From Sipunculus nudus (taxonomy: Eukaryota > Annelida > Sipuncula > Golfingiida > Sipunculidae): a stretch of DNA of 64,000 nt. The stretch is taken from NCBI GenBank assembly GCA_026874595.1, contig CM049309.1, positions 22,491,033-22,555,032 of the forward strand, given 5' to 3'. The number at the start of each line of letters is the position of its first letter. Position 1 is the first letter of the stretch. Both the position numbers and the translations under genes were made by a program. Below, piece by piece: positions 32,896 to 44,204 of the stretch. Below the pieces are notes generated by a model. It saw only the letters and a list, made by a program, of their open reading frames with translations, ran no database searches and had not been told where the DNA came from.

Positions 32896-35577
32896 TTAGC
32901 TGAGCTTACTGTAAGTCATCTGAGCCATAGCGATCACTCTTTGTCCGTCGTCCGTCTGTCCGTCCGTCCGTCCGTCTGTCCCTCCGTCTGTCCTTTAACC
33001 TGGCACAACTCGTAACCGCTGGACCTAGAATCTTGTAACTCTACATTCTGAGAGGTCCATGAAAAATCTCCTAGGAAACCAGAAATTAGGTCTCTGTTAC
33101 CCATATCCTTTGAGCAATGGGGCCCCAAAGTACCCCCTAGAATATTTAAAAATTTCATACAAAAACTTCAATATCTCATTAACTACATCACTGATGGTCA
33201 TAATTTTTTGCATACATATTGATCATGGGATGTTCCATCAGTTCCTGCAGACTGGTGGCGCCACCTGTATTTTTCGATTTTTTACGAATTGTTTTCTTTA
33301 TTTTTGAGACCTTTAAAGATGTGAACACTGTTAACAGGGCACAAATCATAAAAACTGGACCTAGAATCTTAATTCTTGACACACTGAGAGACCTATAAAA
33401 AGTCTCCATGGAAACCAGAAATTAGGTCTCTGTTACCCATATCCTTTGAGCTATGGGGCCACAAGCTACCCCCTAGAATAGTAAAAAATTTTATACAAAA
33501 ACTTCAATATCTCATTAACTACCTCACTGATGGTCATTATTTTTTGCATACATATTGATCATGAGATGTTCCATCAATTCCTGCAGACTGATGGCGCCAC
33601 CTGTATTTTTCGATTTTTTACAAATTGTTTTCTCTATCTTTGAGACTTTTAAATCACTCATATCTCAGCAGTGGTTTGACTTATCCGCCTGAAATTTTGC
33701 AGGTTTATACATCCTGGAGAGCTTTCTTGATTTATGACAGGTGGCGCCACCTACATTCACGTTTACTCTGCAGACATCCAAACTCATATCTCGGGAACCG
33801 TTTGACCGGTTGGGCCAAAATTTTGCATGTGTATAGATCTCACATAGCTCTTCATTATAGGCAAAACTGGTGGCGCCATCTGCAACCATTAATGCACAGC
33901 ACCCATCTGTTCATCTGCCTTGTGATAAAATCACTCATATCTCAGCAGTGGTTTGACTTATCCACCTGAAATTTTGCAGGTTTATACATCCTGGAGAGCT
34001 TTCTTGATTTATGACAGGTGGCGCCACCTACATTCACGTTTACTCTGCAGACATCCAAACTCATATCTCGGGAACCGTTTGACCGGTTGGGCCAAAATTT
34101 TGCATGTGTATAGATCTCACATAGCTCTTCATTATAGGCAAAACTGGTGGCACCATCTGCAACCATTAATGCACAGCACCCATCTGTTCATCTGCCTTGG
34201 GATAAAATCACTCATATCTCAGCAGTGGTTTGACTTATCCACCTGAAATTTTGCAGGTTTATACATCCTGGACAGGTTTCTCAATTTTATGACAGGTGGC
34301 GCCACCTACATTCACATTTACTCTGCAGACATCCAAGCTCATATCTCGGGAACCATTTGACCGATTGGGCCAAAATTTTGCATGAGTATAGATCTCACAT
34401 AGCTCTTCATTATAGGCAAACTGGTGACACCACCTGCAACCATTTTTGCACTGCAACAATCTATTCATCTGCCAAGGGATAATATCACTCATATCTCAGC
34501 AGTGGTTTGACTTATCCACCTGAAATTTTGCAGGTTTATACATTTTGACAGCTTTCTCGATTTTATGACAGGTGGCGCCACCTACATTCAAGTTTACACG
34601 CAGACTTCCAAGCTCATATCTTGTGAAACGTTTGACCGATTTGGCCAAAATTTTGCATGTGTATAGATCTTACATAGCTCTTCATCACAGGCAAAACTGG
34701 TGGCGCCACTTGCAACCATTTATGCACAGCGTCCATCTATTCATCTGCCAAGGGATAATATCACTCATATCTCAGCAGTGGTTTGACTTATCCACCTGAA
34801 ATTTTGCAGGTTTATACATCCTGGACAGGTTTCTCGATTTTATGACAGGTGGCGCCACGTACATTCACGTTTACTCTGCAGACATCCAAGCTCATATCTC
34901 GGGAACTGTATCCGATTACGCCAAAATTTTGCATGTGTATAGATCTCACATAGCTCTTCATCATAGGCAAAACTGGTGGCGCCACCTGCAACCATTCATG
35001 CACAGCGTCCATCTGTTCATCTTCCTTGGGATAAAATAACTCATAGCTCAGAAGTGGTTTGACTTATCCACCTGAAAGTTTGCAGGTTTACACATCCTGG
35101 ACAATTTTCTCGATTTTATGACAGATGGCACCACCTACATTCACCTTTACGCTGCAGACATCCATGCTAATATGCAACACACCTCACTCTTTTCCCTTGC
35201 CACTTAACCCATACCTCACCTCACCCATCCCACTCTGATTTCTGCGGATACAAATAGTGGCTTGTCAACTACCGATATTCTAGTTTTAAAATGTCCTAGT
35301 CTGAAACTTGCAGGTCCGAAATGTTCATTTTGTTGAAATCATAATGACTAAGGTAGATATGCAGGACTTAAAAAGATCAATATTAAATTTTAAAAATAAA
35401 CCTCCATTCATACTCCAAAACTTTGCACAGGTTCGCATTAGGCCTGTAGGCCTTGTTGAGATATATAAATACAGTCACAATCTTAGCCTGTTCGTTAATA
35501 TACTACCATTCAGATGATAAAATTTTCCAAATCTCTTCCCAGTCAGCTGAGCGTCATGACCCATGGGTCACTTGTTA
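32896..35577 (+). repeat. Full-length-looking copy of the dispersed composite repeat (2.7 kb)
   Basis: The 5' end TTTTTTTAGCTGAGCTTACT is followed by AAGTCATCTGAGCCATAGCG and a (GTCC)n-rich stretch (32943-32992). Next comes a pair of 336-bp units starting GGACCTAGAATCTT (33021 and 33357), then the 277-bp array and a unique tail. The 3' end is CAGCTGAGCGTCATGACCCA plus TGGGTCACTTGTT. GCTCAGCTGAC near the 5' end of other copies and its reverse complement near the 3' end form a short terminal inverted repeat. No protein-coding capacity is evident; the short frames in it repeat with the unit. Confidence 0.65.
33654..35164. repeat. Tandem array, 277-bp dimeric unit, about 5.4 copies
   Basis: TCACTCATATCTCAGCAGTG recurs at 33654, 33931, 34208, 34485, 34761 and, degenerate, at about 35036. 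Each unit consists of two related halves of about 138 bases. Both halves share CATATCTC, a GTTTGAC block, AAATTTTGCA, a TATA(C/G)AT block, AGCTTTC/AGCTCTTC and GGTGGCGCCA(C/T)CT. The palindrome AGGTGGCGCCACCT therefore recurs about every 138 bases. The outer units are more diverged than the inner ones. Confidence 0.9.
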
Positions 35578-36213
35578 TGAAACGAAAAGGTTCTTTTGAT
35601 CAGATTTTAACCTGTTGCATATTGAAATGAAGAAATAATGTTTACAATAGACGACCATCGGATTGTAGAAATTTTTACCTTATCAAATAGATTTTAGATA
35701 ATTTGGTTTCCTTACTGTCTGAAAATAGGGGGTAATTTTAAAATTTAAAATTTAAAAAATTACTAGTAAAAACAAAAAAAATATCTTACAAGTTACCTTA
35801 ATGAAAAATTTATCAAAAAAGCTTCCTAACCACTAATTTTCAGTAGACTCCTCATGACGCTTTTTATAAACCTGCTTTAAATCACTTACCTGCCCACTTA
35901 GACGTCGCTTACCTAAGATTATCGTACATATTATAACGGAAACATTTTTTAAGGGAAAATATTAGGACGATCCGATGCAGATTCAAACCCATGTCGGTGG
36001 CGCACATGTTCGGCGTTACAACCACTTTGTTGGAAGAGCAAGCTTCACTAGCGAGACAGTTCGGTTATGCACCCTGTAACAAATTACATATATCTAATTA
36101 TACTACAACTCTAGAACTATGATCTACACCTATTTCTACGCAATCTCATGTTAATAGCAGGTATCCATTTGGGATCTTTCCATTTTGGTAAAAGGAGATT
36201 GGAGATGCCGAGA
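35578..36213. other. Gene-free AT-rich stretch
   Basis: Nothing recognisable before the LTR-like segment. Confidence 0.4.
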
Positions 36214-36409
36214 GGTCATGTGACCTGGAACATTTGGAACTGTGTCTGTGTTAGAAGGATTAGAGTAATGGGTATTTATGGACTCTGTGAACTATCGTGA
36301 TGACATTTTTATTTGTGTTGACGGCATATCTCCCCCTACAGGGATCTGTTAGTAACCCCTTTATTTGTTATTATATTTTTTGTTATCATGCGAATGTCTT
36401 AGAGTTTTT

Positions 36410-36804
36410 TTTTTTTTAATATTTTTGTTGTTGGAGGTAACCGCCTCCATTTTTTTAATGCTTGCTTAACTAATTATATGTACATCTGCAGATTTCCATT
36501 CCGGTTTCGGACTACGTGACAGGGCAGCATCACACGCTTCCTCTCATTTGATATCCTAGCGTTAACCAGGCCCGGGACCTCTGGACCACCGAGGACCCCC
36601 GAAAGGCGCACTCGTTTGTGAGTGAAACACGGCCGTTGGGCACGACCTTCCCATTAAGCCTGCAGAGCGCTCACCCTTGGTGGGGGCCGTCCGTGAAAAA
36701 CCTCACCGCCTCGGCTGAGGTTCGAACTCACCATCTCTCGGCTTTGAGTCCTGCGCTCTACCCCTGAGCCACAGAAGCCGGTTACCCCTGAGCCACAGAA
36801 GCCG
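36410..36804 (-). mobile_element. tRNA-derived SINE with target-site duplication
   Basis: On the minus strand the head starts CCGGCTTCTGTGGCTCAGGG, with A-box TGGCTCAGGGG and B-box GAGTTCGAACC, and ends toward the left in a poly-A (poly-T on +, 36409-36417). A perfect 14-bp target duplication GTCTTAGAGTTTTT flanks it at 36396-36409 and 36805-36818. The first 23 bases of the head are duplicated (36760-36782 and 36784-36806). The homologous position in the second LTR-like copy, near 37838, has no insertion. Confidence 0.8.
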
Positions 36805-37034
36805 GTCTTAGAGTTTTTCTTTAAGTGTGTTTATGACTGTTCTGTCTGTTATTTTGACCGACTGAAAATAACCTTGAGGTTCACATCCCCGGTGGTTTGA
36901 CACGATGTCTAGTGAGGTGCAGCCTGCCGGTGTTCATAGAGGTCGAGAGAGGTGCTGCCAGGCGGTGTCGAATGAAGTCCAGTGAGGTGCTGCCGGCGGG
37001 TGTCCAGTGAGGTGCTGCAGGCGGTTCTCAGGTA

Positions 37035-37620
37035 ATGCTATGGGTAAAACAGGGGAGGAGTTAGAGAGGTTTGCTCAGAGCCAGGTTGTTCAGCTAGAGA
37101 GTTGGCCCCGCAGGATCAGATGAGAGTGCAAGGGCTCGCGCGCACGAGTAAGTTACAGAATTGAAAGGGGGATGCTCGCTAACATGAGTTAGAGTTGGCA
37201 AAGTAAGGGTCGTGTCTCGTGACCAGCAGCAGATTAAGCTGCACGTGATTAGTTTCCGGTAGTAAAGTTACCGCCCTCTGATTAATCGTTTGATCGGATC
37301 AATGCGTATCTCGAAGGAATCGAGAAATTTGCCGTGAGCCACGAGTATCCGCGAGATTGATTGGCATTCCACCTAAGTACTCGTGCGTCAAACGTAGGTC
37401 CATTACGTTATCTCTTATCGTTATGGACCTGTTGAGAGAAGCCATAGACTGTGGTAGGGCGATGGGTTATACAAGGGAAAAGTTACAGAAGTTTGCTCAG
37501 AGGCAGATTGTTCAGGCTATAGAGCAGGCCGTGTCAGAAACAAGATGAGCGTGCTTGGGCTCGCGCGCACGAGTTAGTTCCAGAATAGAGAGCAGGAAGC
37601 TCGGGAACACGAGTGAGAGT
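37035..37620 (+). pseudogene. Ty3/gypsy-like gag remnant
   Basis: Two related N-terminal blocks (about 37042-37170 and 37410-37600) share a GxxxEKLQKFAQRQIVQ-like helix followed by a charged ERAWARAHE-type stretch. Between them (about 37262-37345) the frame reads KLPPSD, then DRINAYLEGIEKFA and YPRD, matching the start of the gag capsid region in many Ty3/gypsy elements. In-frame stops interrupt all parts. The assignment rests on these motifs alone. Confidence 0.5.
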
Positions 37621-38225
37621 TAGCCAGTTAGGTAAGAGGTCACGTGAAAGCGAGGGGTCATGTGACCTGTAACATTTGGAACTGTGTCTGTGTTAGGAGG
37701 ATAAGTTTTATGAGGATTAATGGACTCTATGAACTATCCTGATTAATGCTTCATTTGTGATGACACCCCCCGTAGAGGTCTGCTAGTAACCACTTTATTT
37801 GTTATTATATATTTTTTGTTATCTTGCGACTGTCTTAGGGTTATTCTTTGGGTGTGTTAATGTCTGGTCTGCCTGTTATTTGACTGACTGAAAATAACCT
37901 GGAAGTTCACATCCCCAGTGGTGTGACACGGTGTCCAGTCAGGTCTAGTGAGGTGTCCAGTCAGGTCTAGTGAGGTGCCATCAGCCGGTGTCCAGTGAGG
38001 TCCAGTGAGGTGCTGCCAGCCGGTTTCCAGTGGGGTCCAGTGAGGTGCTGCTAGCCGGTGTTCAGTGAGGTGCTGCCAGCGGGTATCCTGTGAGGTGCTG
38101 CACGCGGGTGTCCATTAAGGAGCTGCCAGCTGGTGTCCAGTGAAGTGCTGCCAGCGGGGGTCCAGTGAAGTGCTGCCAGCGGGTCTCCAGTGAGGTGCTG
38201 TGAGGTGCCGCCAGCTGGGGTCCAG

Positions 38226-39314
38226 GATCACTGGTCAAGGAGATCTAGAGACCACACATTTGTGTGGATCATCAAACCCACACAATTTCTACTTTCCCAC
38301 TTTGAAAGGCAACCCTGTCCCTTGGTAAGGGCAACCTTTTCCCTTGGGCAACAGAAAAGGGTAACTTTAATCGGGTGACATTGATCTTCCAAATACTGTG
38401 GTTGGGTTCCTTTTTCGCGGTATTGAAATTTCGCGATTTTTTTATATTCCAGTGCTTCGCGAGGGTTCCATCCTCGCGATCCCACCATGCACGTACACAT
38501 AGATTAATAAATTTCATAATGATGAATCCAAACAATATGACAAGGACGATGGATGTCCGTTTTACGACGTATTATTTTATAAAAGATCTGATATTATTTA
38601 TAACCATTATCTTTGGTTTTTTTCCATGGATAACGTATACGTGATGCCAGTGAGGCTACATTTTGACTGTTCACCTGTACAGATTGGTCGCCTTATTCAC
38701 GAAAATTTTATTTTCGCGATAATTTCCCTCTCGTGAATATCCCGAAATTGAAACCATAGGCCAACGGCAGTATTTAGCTATTTTTCCACATATATAAGCC
38801 ACATTACATCTTTTCATTCAGGACAGACTCATTTGCAAGCACTGACGAATTAATATCCGTAGGTCTACATATCTTTAATCAAATTATATGTTGATGTCTA
38901 GCAGCTGTAGCTTATAGCAGCGTGTAAAATATTATTACATGTGCCAGTATTTCAATCTTGGATTATGCGGTAACTGGCAACTTTTTTTCACAGTAGGAAA
39001 CTCTTATGCCTTCCTTTTCCCATCTATAACTCGGCCTTAGCACACGCACACCTGTCTGCAATGAAACGAGTGTGGGTTTGTTTGGTACGGTAAATATGAC
39101 GTCAAACAACTAAAACTAAACATGCGAGCCTTGTACAAAAGTCAATCGTTTTGTGGTTCAGGCCGCCAGGCTTGATAAACATTTATGATTTTTAAGCTTT
39201 TTTTTTAACCAAAAATATCTTAAAATTGATATTGCACAATTGTAGTTAAAGTATCTAAAAATATCGTTACCTTCGTTATTTATTATATTTTCACTTCTCT
39301 TCTTAATTACCACT
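38226..39314. other. Gene-free stretch
   Basis: Overlapping open frames on both strands at about 38190-38640 are in moderately GC-rich sequence containing TTCGCGAT/TCGCGA palindromes (about 38430-38480 and 38710-38735). No domain recognised. Confidence 0.4.
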
Positions 39315-39556
39315 AAGGCTGTCTTTCCATGAGCACGACCTGTCCGCCGCGCAAGAATATTTCCATGAACGGGGTTTTTTTTCTGCGATAAGTCGCGGTG
39401 GAGCTCTGTTGCTACAGGCATGTTTCCCTGCAAAAATAACGCCTTATGAGGGTTCGCATAACGGGGCCTTGAACGCGTATCGCAGAATTCGCTGAACGCC
39501 CGATTTTCCCGCGACATTTTTGTCGCGCGGGAACCCGCGTCCATGGAAAGGCTTCA
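39315..39556. mobile_element. GC-rich MITE with CTTTCCATG ends
   Basis: Left end GGCTGTCTTTCCATGAGCAC and right end CCATGGAAAGGCTTC are imperfect inverted repeats sharing CTTTCCATG. The interior is much GC-richer than the flanks and holds a perfect hairpin CGCGACATTTTTGTCGCG (about 39512-39529). Size and ends fit a Harbinger-type non-autonomous element; the target duplication is not certain. Confidence 0.4.
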
Positions 39557-39603
39557 TGTTTAATACACTGGAAATATTCTGCCGCTCTCGCAACGCAAAC
39601 GTA

Positions 39604-39880
39604 CGGAAGCGTATTGCTGCCACCTAGTAAAAGAAAAATAAATTATTTATCTCGTACGTACGACATAGTATCTCGTACGTACGACATAGTATCTCGTACG
39701 TACGACATACTATCTCGTACGTACGACATATTATCTCGTACGTACGACATACTATCTCGTACGTACGACTTGTTATCTCGTACGTACGACATATTATCTC
39801 GTACGTACGACATACTATCTCGTACGTATGACATAATATCTCGTACTGCGACATACTATCTCGTACGTACGACATATAAT
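39604..39880. repeat. 21-bp palindromic minisatellite, copy 1 (about 11 units)
   Basis: After the leader GGAAGCGTATTGCTGCCACC and TAGTAAAAGAAAAATAAATT, the unit ATCTCGTACGTACGACATACT repeats. Each unit contains the self-complementary 12-mer TCGTACGTACGA. With 21 bases per unit, open frames with 7-residue repeats exist on both strands; they are a by-product of the DNA repeat. Confidence 0.95.
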
Positions 39881-40690
39881 CTACATTGGCTACCAGTCAT
39901 ACACAGAACTCTCATTTTTAGATAGGTGATTAAATTCTGTTGCGTATGGTGCTATAATAGGGAACCTGTCATAATGATGATAAGAAAAAAATATTGCCTT
40001 TGCCAAATTGAAATTATTTTTTGGAGAAGAAAGGTTCGGACAAGAGTTACAGTTACCAAACAGCCTTACTGTAAGTGTTTGAGAAAGGATATTTGTGGGG
40101 CAGGTTTCTAATATTCTAAATTGATCTGTCTAGGAACTATTATATAACGCACAGTGTAGTGGATCGTTTAAAATATTGAATGCATATACAGCCATTAATA
40201 TATGATTAGTGGGTAGCTGAACAGTAAACAACCCATTTTATAATAATAATCATTTTGAAATAAATAATGATGCATGGACGTGCGATCAAAAAAATATTTC
40301 GGGTTTAATATCTCCTGTTAACCAGTTTTATACGTTGTCATGGTTTTGTGTGTGAGTAAATACAGTCCAGGTGTGTCTGTTTACCATTACAAGACCTCGT
40401 GACCAGAGGAAAGATCTTGGTCGCGTCAATTATGAAAAAGAGAACAAACATGAATGTATAAACACCGCGAGAAACTTGAAAACCCTTGATTTGTGAAGTT
40501 GGGCTGTACCACCACCAGGTGGCGTGAGCGCTGTGTTTGTTTTTCGTCGTTGATCGCGCCCGGGGCAAGCTCTTTTCAACTTTTGTAACGGATTTAGCAA
40601 TCGGTTTTAGAACGAAATATTGACAGATACCGTAATACTTTAAGGAGACTACACTGTATTTCATGTATACTTAATATACCATGTATGTGT
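39881..40690 (+). mobile_element. LINE 3'-end remnant, left arm of an inverted pair
   Basis: Begins with the LHWLPVIHRT motif (39888-39917), the conserved end-of-RT phrase of CR1/L2/Jockey-type LINEs. About 750 bases of associated 3' sequence follow, ending near CACTGTATTTCATGTATACT. The same sequence in reverse occurs at 42775-43935. An intervening 108-codon minus-strand frame (40338-40664) is not supported as a gene. Confidence 0.55.
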
Positions 40691-40771
40691 AATGTAAAAT
40701 AGTTCCCGTTAGAAGCCACTTTTCGTGGATTTTAAACTCTCTACTACAATCGGCTCTCTCTCTTTCATATA

Positions 40772-41043
40772 CAGTGAAAACTGGTCAAACGGACACCTCA
40801 CTTAGGCGGACGACTGGCCATAACGGACAAGAGAATTTAGTCCCTTCGAAATTCCGTACATGTTGTGTATAAGCAGAACCTCTACAAGGCGGACACCTCG
40901 ATCGCTACTGCGGACAACGGACAGCAGATTGCAACTCACACGAACATTCTAAGAGTAAATGAACCTGACAAAAACGGACACGATAAGCCATCTCCGGCAT
41001 ACACTGATCACTCGCTCCGGACAACATCCTTAGAAAGATTTCC

Positions 41044-41046
<3 letters not shown>
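40772..41046. mobile_element. Possible pogo-like MITE truncated by a (TA)n expansion
   Basis: TA then CAGTGAAAACTGGTCAAACG, ACACCTCAC and a series of GCGGAC/ACGGACA phrases are typical of pogo/Tigger-like non-autonomous elements. The right end reads AAGATTTCCCTG before TA, only partly complementary to the left end. A long (TA)n tract starts exactly there. Confidence 0.35.

Positions 41047-41117
<71 letters not shown>
41045..41117. repeat. (TA)n microsatellite
   Basis: About 36 TA repeats ending in TTTATATTTATACATACATA. Confidence 0.95.
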
Positions 41118-41123
<6 letters not shown>

Positions 41124-41399
41124 TTATACATACATACATAATCGATTAAAAACGATTATGCGTGTACATGTAAAGAATCTAATCCCGTTGGAAATATACA
41201 AGAACACTGTCACCAGACAATAGGTGACAATATGTAGGGTGTTTTGTATCATAGTTTAACGAAGTCTGTTCTCTATTGATATTGACGTGAAACGTCATAC
41301 TAAAGCGTTGACAGGTCTTGATTGTATATATATATATTGTGTATTCTTGTATGAAATCCCATCGGCTATCAGCTGATTTATCCGTGTCACGCATCGTGT

Positions 41400-42300
41400 G
41401 TATTATTATTATGTGGTATGTGGGTCGCCATGGTGACGCTAACAGTCAAACTAGGTCACATATATCCTTATATGGGACACTTGAGAAATAAGCCAATCAG
41501 AGAACCGGATCGCCGTATTGTGACGACGATTGTGACGTCAGAGTTCAGGGAGAGACGCTGGAAGCTGCCTTCAGTTGGGTCTTGAAGCTTGAGGTGGCAG
41601 CACGCACGCACGGGAATAGGAACATTGAAACGCCAGGAACGGCATAGAAGCAAGCTTCTACATGAAGCAAGGACCCAGCTCATGAGAACTCAGCCGTGCT
41701 GCCGAAAGAGCTTCGTATTGGCGATATAGAGAGAGCGCGCTCGTCACCTGCCGGCCTAGTTCAGCTTGACCTAAATACATAACCGCCGTAAGCCGTGAAA
41801 CCATTACTACACGAGCAAGGTCAAGGACTCTAAGCTCTTCGTAAACAAAGAGCGCTATTGCATGCATGTGAACGTAAACCTACCCGGGTCGCTGACAAGC
41901 AAGATCAGCTGAAGATCGCTAAACTCAGAAAGACTAGAGCTATATGGTGCTAACCATACGCTAGATTCTACATAAAACAGTAACCAGAGATCTCTGAAGG
42001 AACTGGACTTTATGGTTTTTTTATACAAACCATGGACTCAGTAATTATCCAGTAATTTTAATGTGAAGAACTGTCGTATTGACACATCAACGCACACACT
42101 CACATTTGTGTCTCTGTAAGTATTGTCTTGAATTATATTTGTGAATTTAACCTGATGTCTCATAGTTTCTATTGATCTGGGTGTATGATTTTCTGGTATT
42201 TTAATACACGTCCTTAAAAGAACCTGGAAATGTCACCTGTAATGACCGGGATCTAATTTCTTGATGAGTGAAATCAAGTGGCGAGCGTAAACCCATCGTA
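41400..42300 (+). other. GC-richer segment, promoter- or LTR-like
   Basis: Contains an AGCCAATCAG CCAAT box (about 41492), a TGTGACGTCAG CRE (about 41531) and a long segment of roughly balanced composition to about 41990. A GTAAGT donor-like site lies at 42116 and AGTGGCGAGCG at about 42279, which resembles the sequence after the 5' LTR of some retroelements. No coding sequence is visible. It could be a solo LTR, a transcript leader or neither. Confidence 0.2.
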
Positions 42301-42609
42301 TGGTTTTATAGGATATATCCGTTGTAAAGTTTTCACGTTAAGTTAGGGGTGACAGTCCCATTTCTAAATTCTATTTCCATATTCAATTTGCTATATAAGC
42401 ATAGGAGTCCCTCGCAAGTGACAACAACATAGCTGTGTCCCTTGCACATGTGGGTTATTTTATCTTGTCAAACAAGAACAAGAACTGATAGACATTATAC
42501 GTATTACTAATGACATTAATAGTATCCACCAGCTCGACCATTCTAACACAGCGCTGGCAATATCTCCCGAGGTTTTCAGTCTTTTCACACACACACACAA
42601 ATACATACA

Positions 42610-42724
<115 letters not shown>

Positions 42725-42774
42725 AAGAGGATTGTAGTGGAGATTAAAATCCGTGAAGAGTGAACCTATACACC

Positions 42775-43935
42775 TTTAACATACCAGGTATATTACGTTT
42801 ATATGAAATACAGTGTAGTCTCCTTAAATATTACGGTATCTTTCAATATTTCGTTCTAAAACCGTTTGCTAAATCCGTTACGCAAGTAGAAAAAGGCTTG
42901 CCACGGGTGCGATGGATGATGAAAAACAAACAGCGATCACGCCACTTGTTGGATGTCCAACCCAACTTCACAAATCAAGGTTTTCTAGCTTCTCCGGGTG
43001 TTTCTTTTTTTTCATGTTTGTTCTCTTTTTAATAATTTTCGCGTGTGCTCAACTAAGATCTTGCCGCTAGTCAAGCGGTCTTGTAATTGTAAACAGACAC
43101 ACGAGGACTGTGTTAACTCACAGACAGAACCATGACAACGTATAAAACTAGGAGTTACTAAGCTCGTGTGTCGGCATGGATTTGCTGGACAACTTTCGTT
43201 TTCACCCAAAATGAGTTAATAACGTGAGACAATTCACATATTATTGCAAATGAATATGAACCATAAGTGTCACTTATAGAGGTGTCTGTAATACAGAGAT
43301 GCCAATAAGGAGAGGTTAATGATTCCTATATTAATTATGAAACGGAGTGCTTGATCCCATAAGTTTAACTTCATGGTGTCTACAGTAGTAGGACAAGTTA
43401 CACGTACATGTACCACATATAAGATTTTATACTTATCCGCAAATCAAACCGATCTGAGGTGTAGGCTTTACCACCACTTCAGCCTGACATATTAACAAAA
43501 AGACATGTATTATATTTTGTATTCTTCTTTCACAGATTAATCAAATGTCTATGGGCTATAGTCTATAATATTTTTTTTATTTAATTAAAATAAAAAATTA
43601 AATTATATGTACCGCATAAAATTGGTTGTGGACTGTTCCGCTACCCACATATTATATAAATGGTTGTATATACATTAAATATTTTTAACGATCCACTACA
43701 CCGTGCGTTATATCATAAATCTAATTTTTAGATCAATAATGAATATAAGAAAACTGCACAATACTCAAACACTAAAAATTAGGCTATTTGGTAGCTGTCC
43801 TCTTGTTTTCAATTTGGCAAAGGCAATATTTTTTTATTAATACTATGACAGGCTCATCCTTTTTAACATCATACGCTACCAACAGAATTAATCACCTATC
43901 TAAAAATGAAAGTTCTGTATATGACCTGCAGACAA
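42775..43935 (-). mobile_element. LINE 3'-end remnant, right arm of an inverted pair
   Basis: Reverse-complement match to 39881-40690. GAAATACAGTGTAGTCTCCT corresponds to the left arm's end. CTTGCCACGG...GCGATCACGCCA, ATTTCGTTCTAAAACCG, CGATCCACTACACCG and CAATTTGGCAAAGGCAATAT follow in inverse order. The arm ends near 43935 with the complement of a diverged LxWLPVIxRT motif. It is longer than the left arm because of about 450 extra bases around 43180-43630. Confidence 0.55.
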
Positions 43936-44040
43936 CGACTTGATATATTTCGCTTCCTTAAAATATTTCAGAAACCCAGACACAGAAAAATGATATAATC
44001 GAATAGCATTTAAATATATAGTATATATAAATAAATAAAG

Positions 44041-44045
<5 letters not shown>

Positions 44046-44088
<43 letters not shown>

Positions 44089-44165
44089 GTTCGTTTCAAC
44101 GGTGTTCAAACTGTTTGCAAGGAGGTGGAGAACATACATTATCTAACATACACACACACACACAC
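44046..44165. repeat. (TA)n and (CA)n microsatellites
   Basis: TA repeats at 44046-44087 and CA repeats at 44150-44165. Confidence 0.9.
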
Positions 44166-44204
44166 GTGCGGTAACCATCCATGCGTTTGCGTTAGGTGAA
44201 AATT

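Larger units (their letters stand above)
36214..38225 (+). mobile_element. LTR-retrotransposon remnant with repeated LTR-like and minisatellite blocks
   Basis: An LTR-like block starting TGTGACCTG and ending TTCACA occurs at 36219-36885 and 37661-37911. The copies are about 258 and 251 bases long once the SINE in the first is removed. Each is followed by a GGTG(G/T)TTGACAC-type stretch, then a 25-bp minisatellite (GTGAGGTGCTGCCAGC; about 36900-37030 and 37925-38225). Gag-like sequence lies between them. Because homology continues past the LTR-like ends into the minisatellite, this is either a partial tandem duplication or an LTR-interior-LTR-interior tandem. Frames are broken and no pol is present. 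Confidence 0.55.

Noticed and set aside
33625-35039. A tandem family of small proteins on both strands at 33.6-35.0 kb
   Set aside because: Each frame is one 277-bp satellite unit or part of it, open on both strands. There is no start context or domain.
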